Shown here piece by piece: positions 63,618-64,000 of a stretch of 64,000 nucleotides of DNA (positions within the stretch are counted from its first letter, which is position 1; every line of letters begins with the position of its first letter). The translations under genes were made by a program, and so were the position numbers. Origin of the DNA: Nocardioides euryhalodurans (lineage in GTDB: Bacteria; Actinomycetota; Actinomycetes; Propionibacteriales; Nocardioidaceae); the NCBI RefSeq assembly GCF_004564375.1, contig NZ_CP038267.1, positions 2,730,501 through 2,794,500 on the forward strand, written 5' to 3'. Under the pieces are notes generated by a model. The model had not been told where the DNA came from, did not search any database, and saw nothing but the letters and a program-made list of their open reading frames with translations.

Positions 63618-63998
63618 TCAGGGGTAGGTGATCCCGACCGCCCGCTCGCTGAGCTCCCAGAGGGCTCGCTGGGCGGTCAGGTCGGTCGCCCTGCGGCCGG
63701 TGCCCACGACCCGGGGGAGGCCGCGGCCCTCGCCGGGGCCACCGGGCCCGCAGTAGGTGCTGCCGGGCAGCTCGGCCGTCGCCGCCATCAGCAGCGGGAG
63801 GGCGCCGTCGGCGGCCGACTGCGAGAGGGCGCGGTTGGCCGCGTCGACGATCGACGCGACCCCGCCCGAGGAGCGGCCGAACCGGCCGTTGGCGACCAGG
63901 TGGGTGCCGGCGTAACCGGGGTGGGCGGCCAGGGCCCTCACCGGCAGCTCGGCGGCGGTGAGCCGACGGTCCAGCTCGAAGGTGAAGAGCAGGTTGGC
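63618..63998 (-). CDS. Short-chain dehydrogenase (retinol-dehydrogenase-like), C-terminal part
   Basis: The 3' part of a gene that begins beyond the window end. Upstream of GTG 63941 the frame continues with ANLLFTFELDRRL, the region just after the YxxSK active site of short-chain dehydrogenases. The visible end has AAHPGYAGTHL and GPGGPGEGRGLP. It is an NAD(P)-dependent oxidoreductase; the catalytic Tyr and the cofactor motif are outside the window. Confidence 0.8.
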   Translation of the reverse strand, partial: ANLLFTFELDRRLTAAELPVRALAAHPGYAGTHLVANGRFGRSSGGVASIVDAANRALSQSAADGALPLLMAATAELPGSTYCGPGGPGEGRGLPRVVGTGRRATDLTAQRALWELSERAVGITYP

Positions 63999-64000
63999 GA

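Overview
The window is 64 kb of very GC-rich, densely coding DNA. Gene content and style point to a free-living soil-type actinobacterium, most likely Nocardioides or a relative (inference from gene families; no rRNA or marker gene is present). Supporting signs are third-position GC bias, a PaaN-type aldehyde dehydrogenase, a DesA3-type desaturase paired with its reductase, an ECF sigma/PknB-like kinase pair, PucR/GntR/LacI regulators, and many genes whose -10 hexamer ends about 6 nt before the start codon (leaderless transcripts). I saw no tRNA, rRNA, IS element, phage gene, integrase or CRISPR array, and no gene-free gap over 300 bp.

Layout. 1-2.5 kb: end of a four-carbon acid-sugar module (DUF1537 kinase, PdxA2-like dehydrogenase, DeoR). 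2.5-7 kb: fused acyl-CoA carboxyltransferase, ECF sigma factor divergent from a Ser/Thr kinase, two small membrane or exported proteins. 7-14 kb: PaaN, an amidohydrolase, a PucR regulator, and a ferredoxin-reductase/desaturase pair. 14-16.6 kb: TetR divergent from a sodium:solute symporter, with a perfect 14-bp palindrome between them. 16.6-24.8 kb: a minus-strand binding-protein/MFS/LacI operon divergent from a plus-strand catabolic operon (C-C hydrolase, beta-hydroxyacid dehydrogenase, M24 enzyme, semialdehyde dehydrogenase). 24.8-35.5 kb: G6PDH, a secreted amidohydrolase, assorted single genes, a MerR/alcohol dehydrogenase pair, and an XRE/dehydrogenase/cupin/hydratase operon. 35.5-39.8 kb: a five-gene operon with a two-subunit molybdenum hydroxylase and a GntR regulator. 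39.9-44.9 kb: fused 2-oxoacid dehydrogenase E1, its E2, and a Tat-exported amidohydrolase. 44.9-54.4 kb: GntR regulator, FAD oxidoreductase, second C-C hydrolase, a complete branched-chain-type ABC importer with a LivM-LivG fusion, and a quinone-reductase-like enzyme. 54.3-64 kb: MMPL exporter with MarR, NagA, GntR with ACC deaminase, phosphoglucomutase, an NRAMP-like transporter, and the end of a short-chain dehydrogenase.

The most interesting signal is a shared palindrome around GCAATCGATTGC. It occurs at five promoters that are up to 28 kb apart: both sides of the 19.8 kb divergent region, the GntR gene at 44.9 kb, the FAD oxidoreductase/hydrolase unit at 45.7 kb, and the ABC importer at 48.5 kb. 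It ties two separate clusters, each with a paralogous 2,6-dihydroxypseudooxynicotine-hydrolase-like enzyme, into one predicted GntR regulon: uptake, oxidation, C-C cleavage, and semialdehyde oxidation of an unknown (perhaps N-heterocyclic or diketone-like) substrate.
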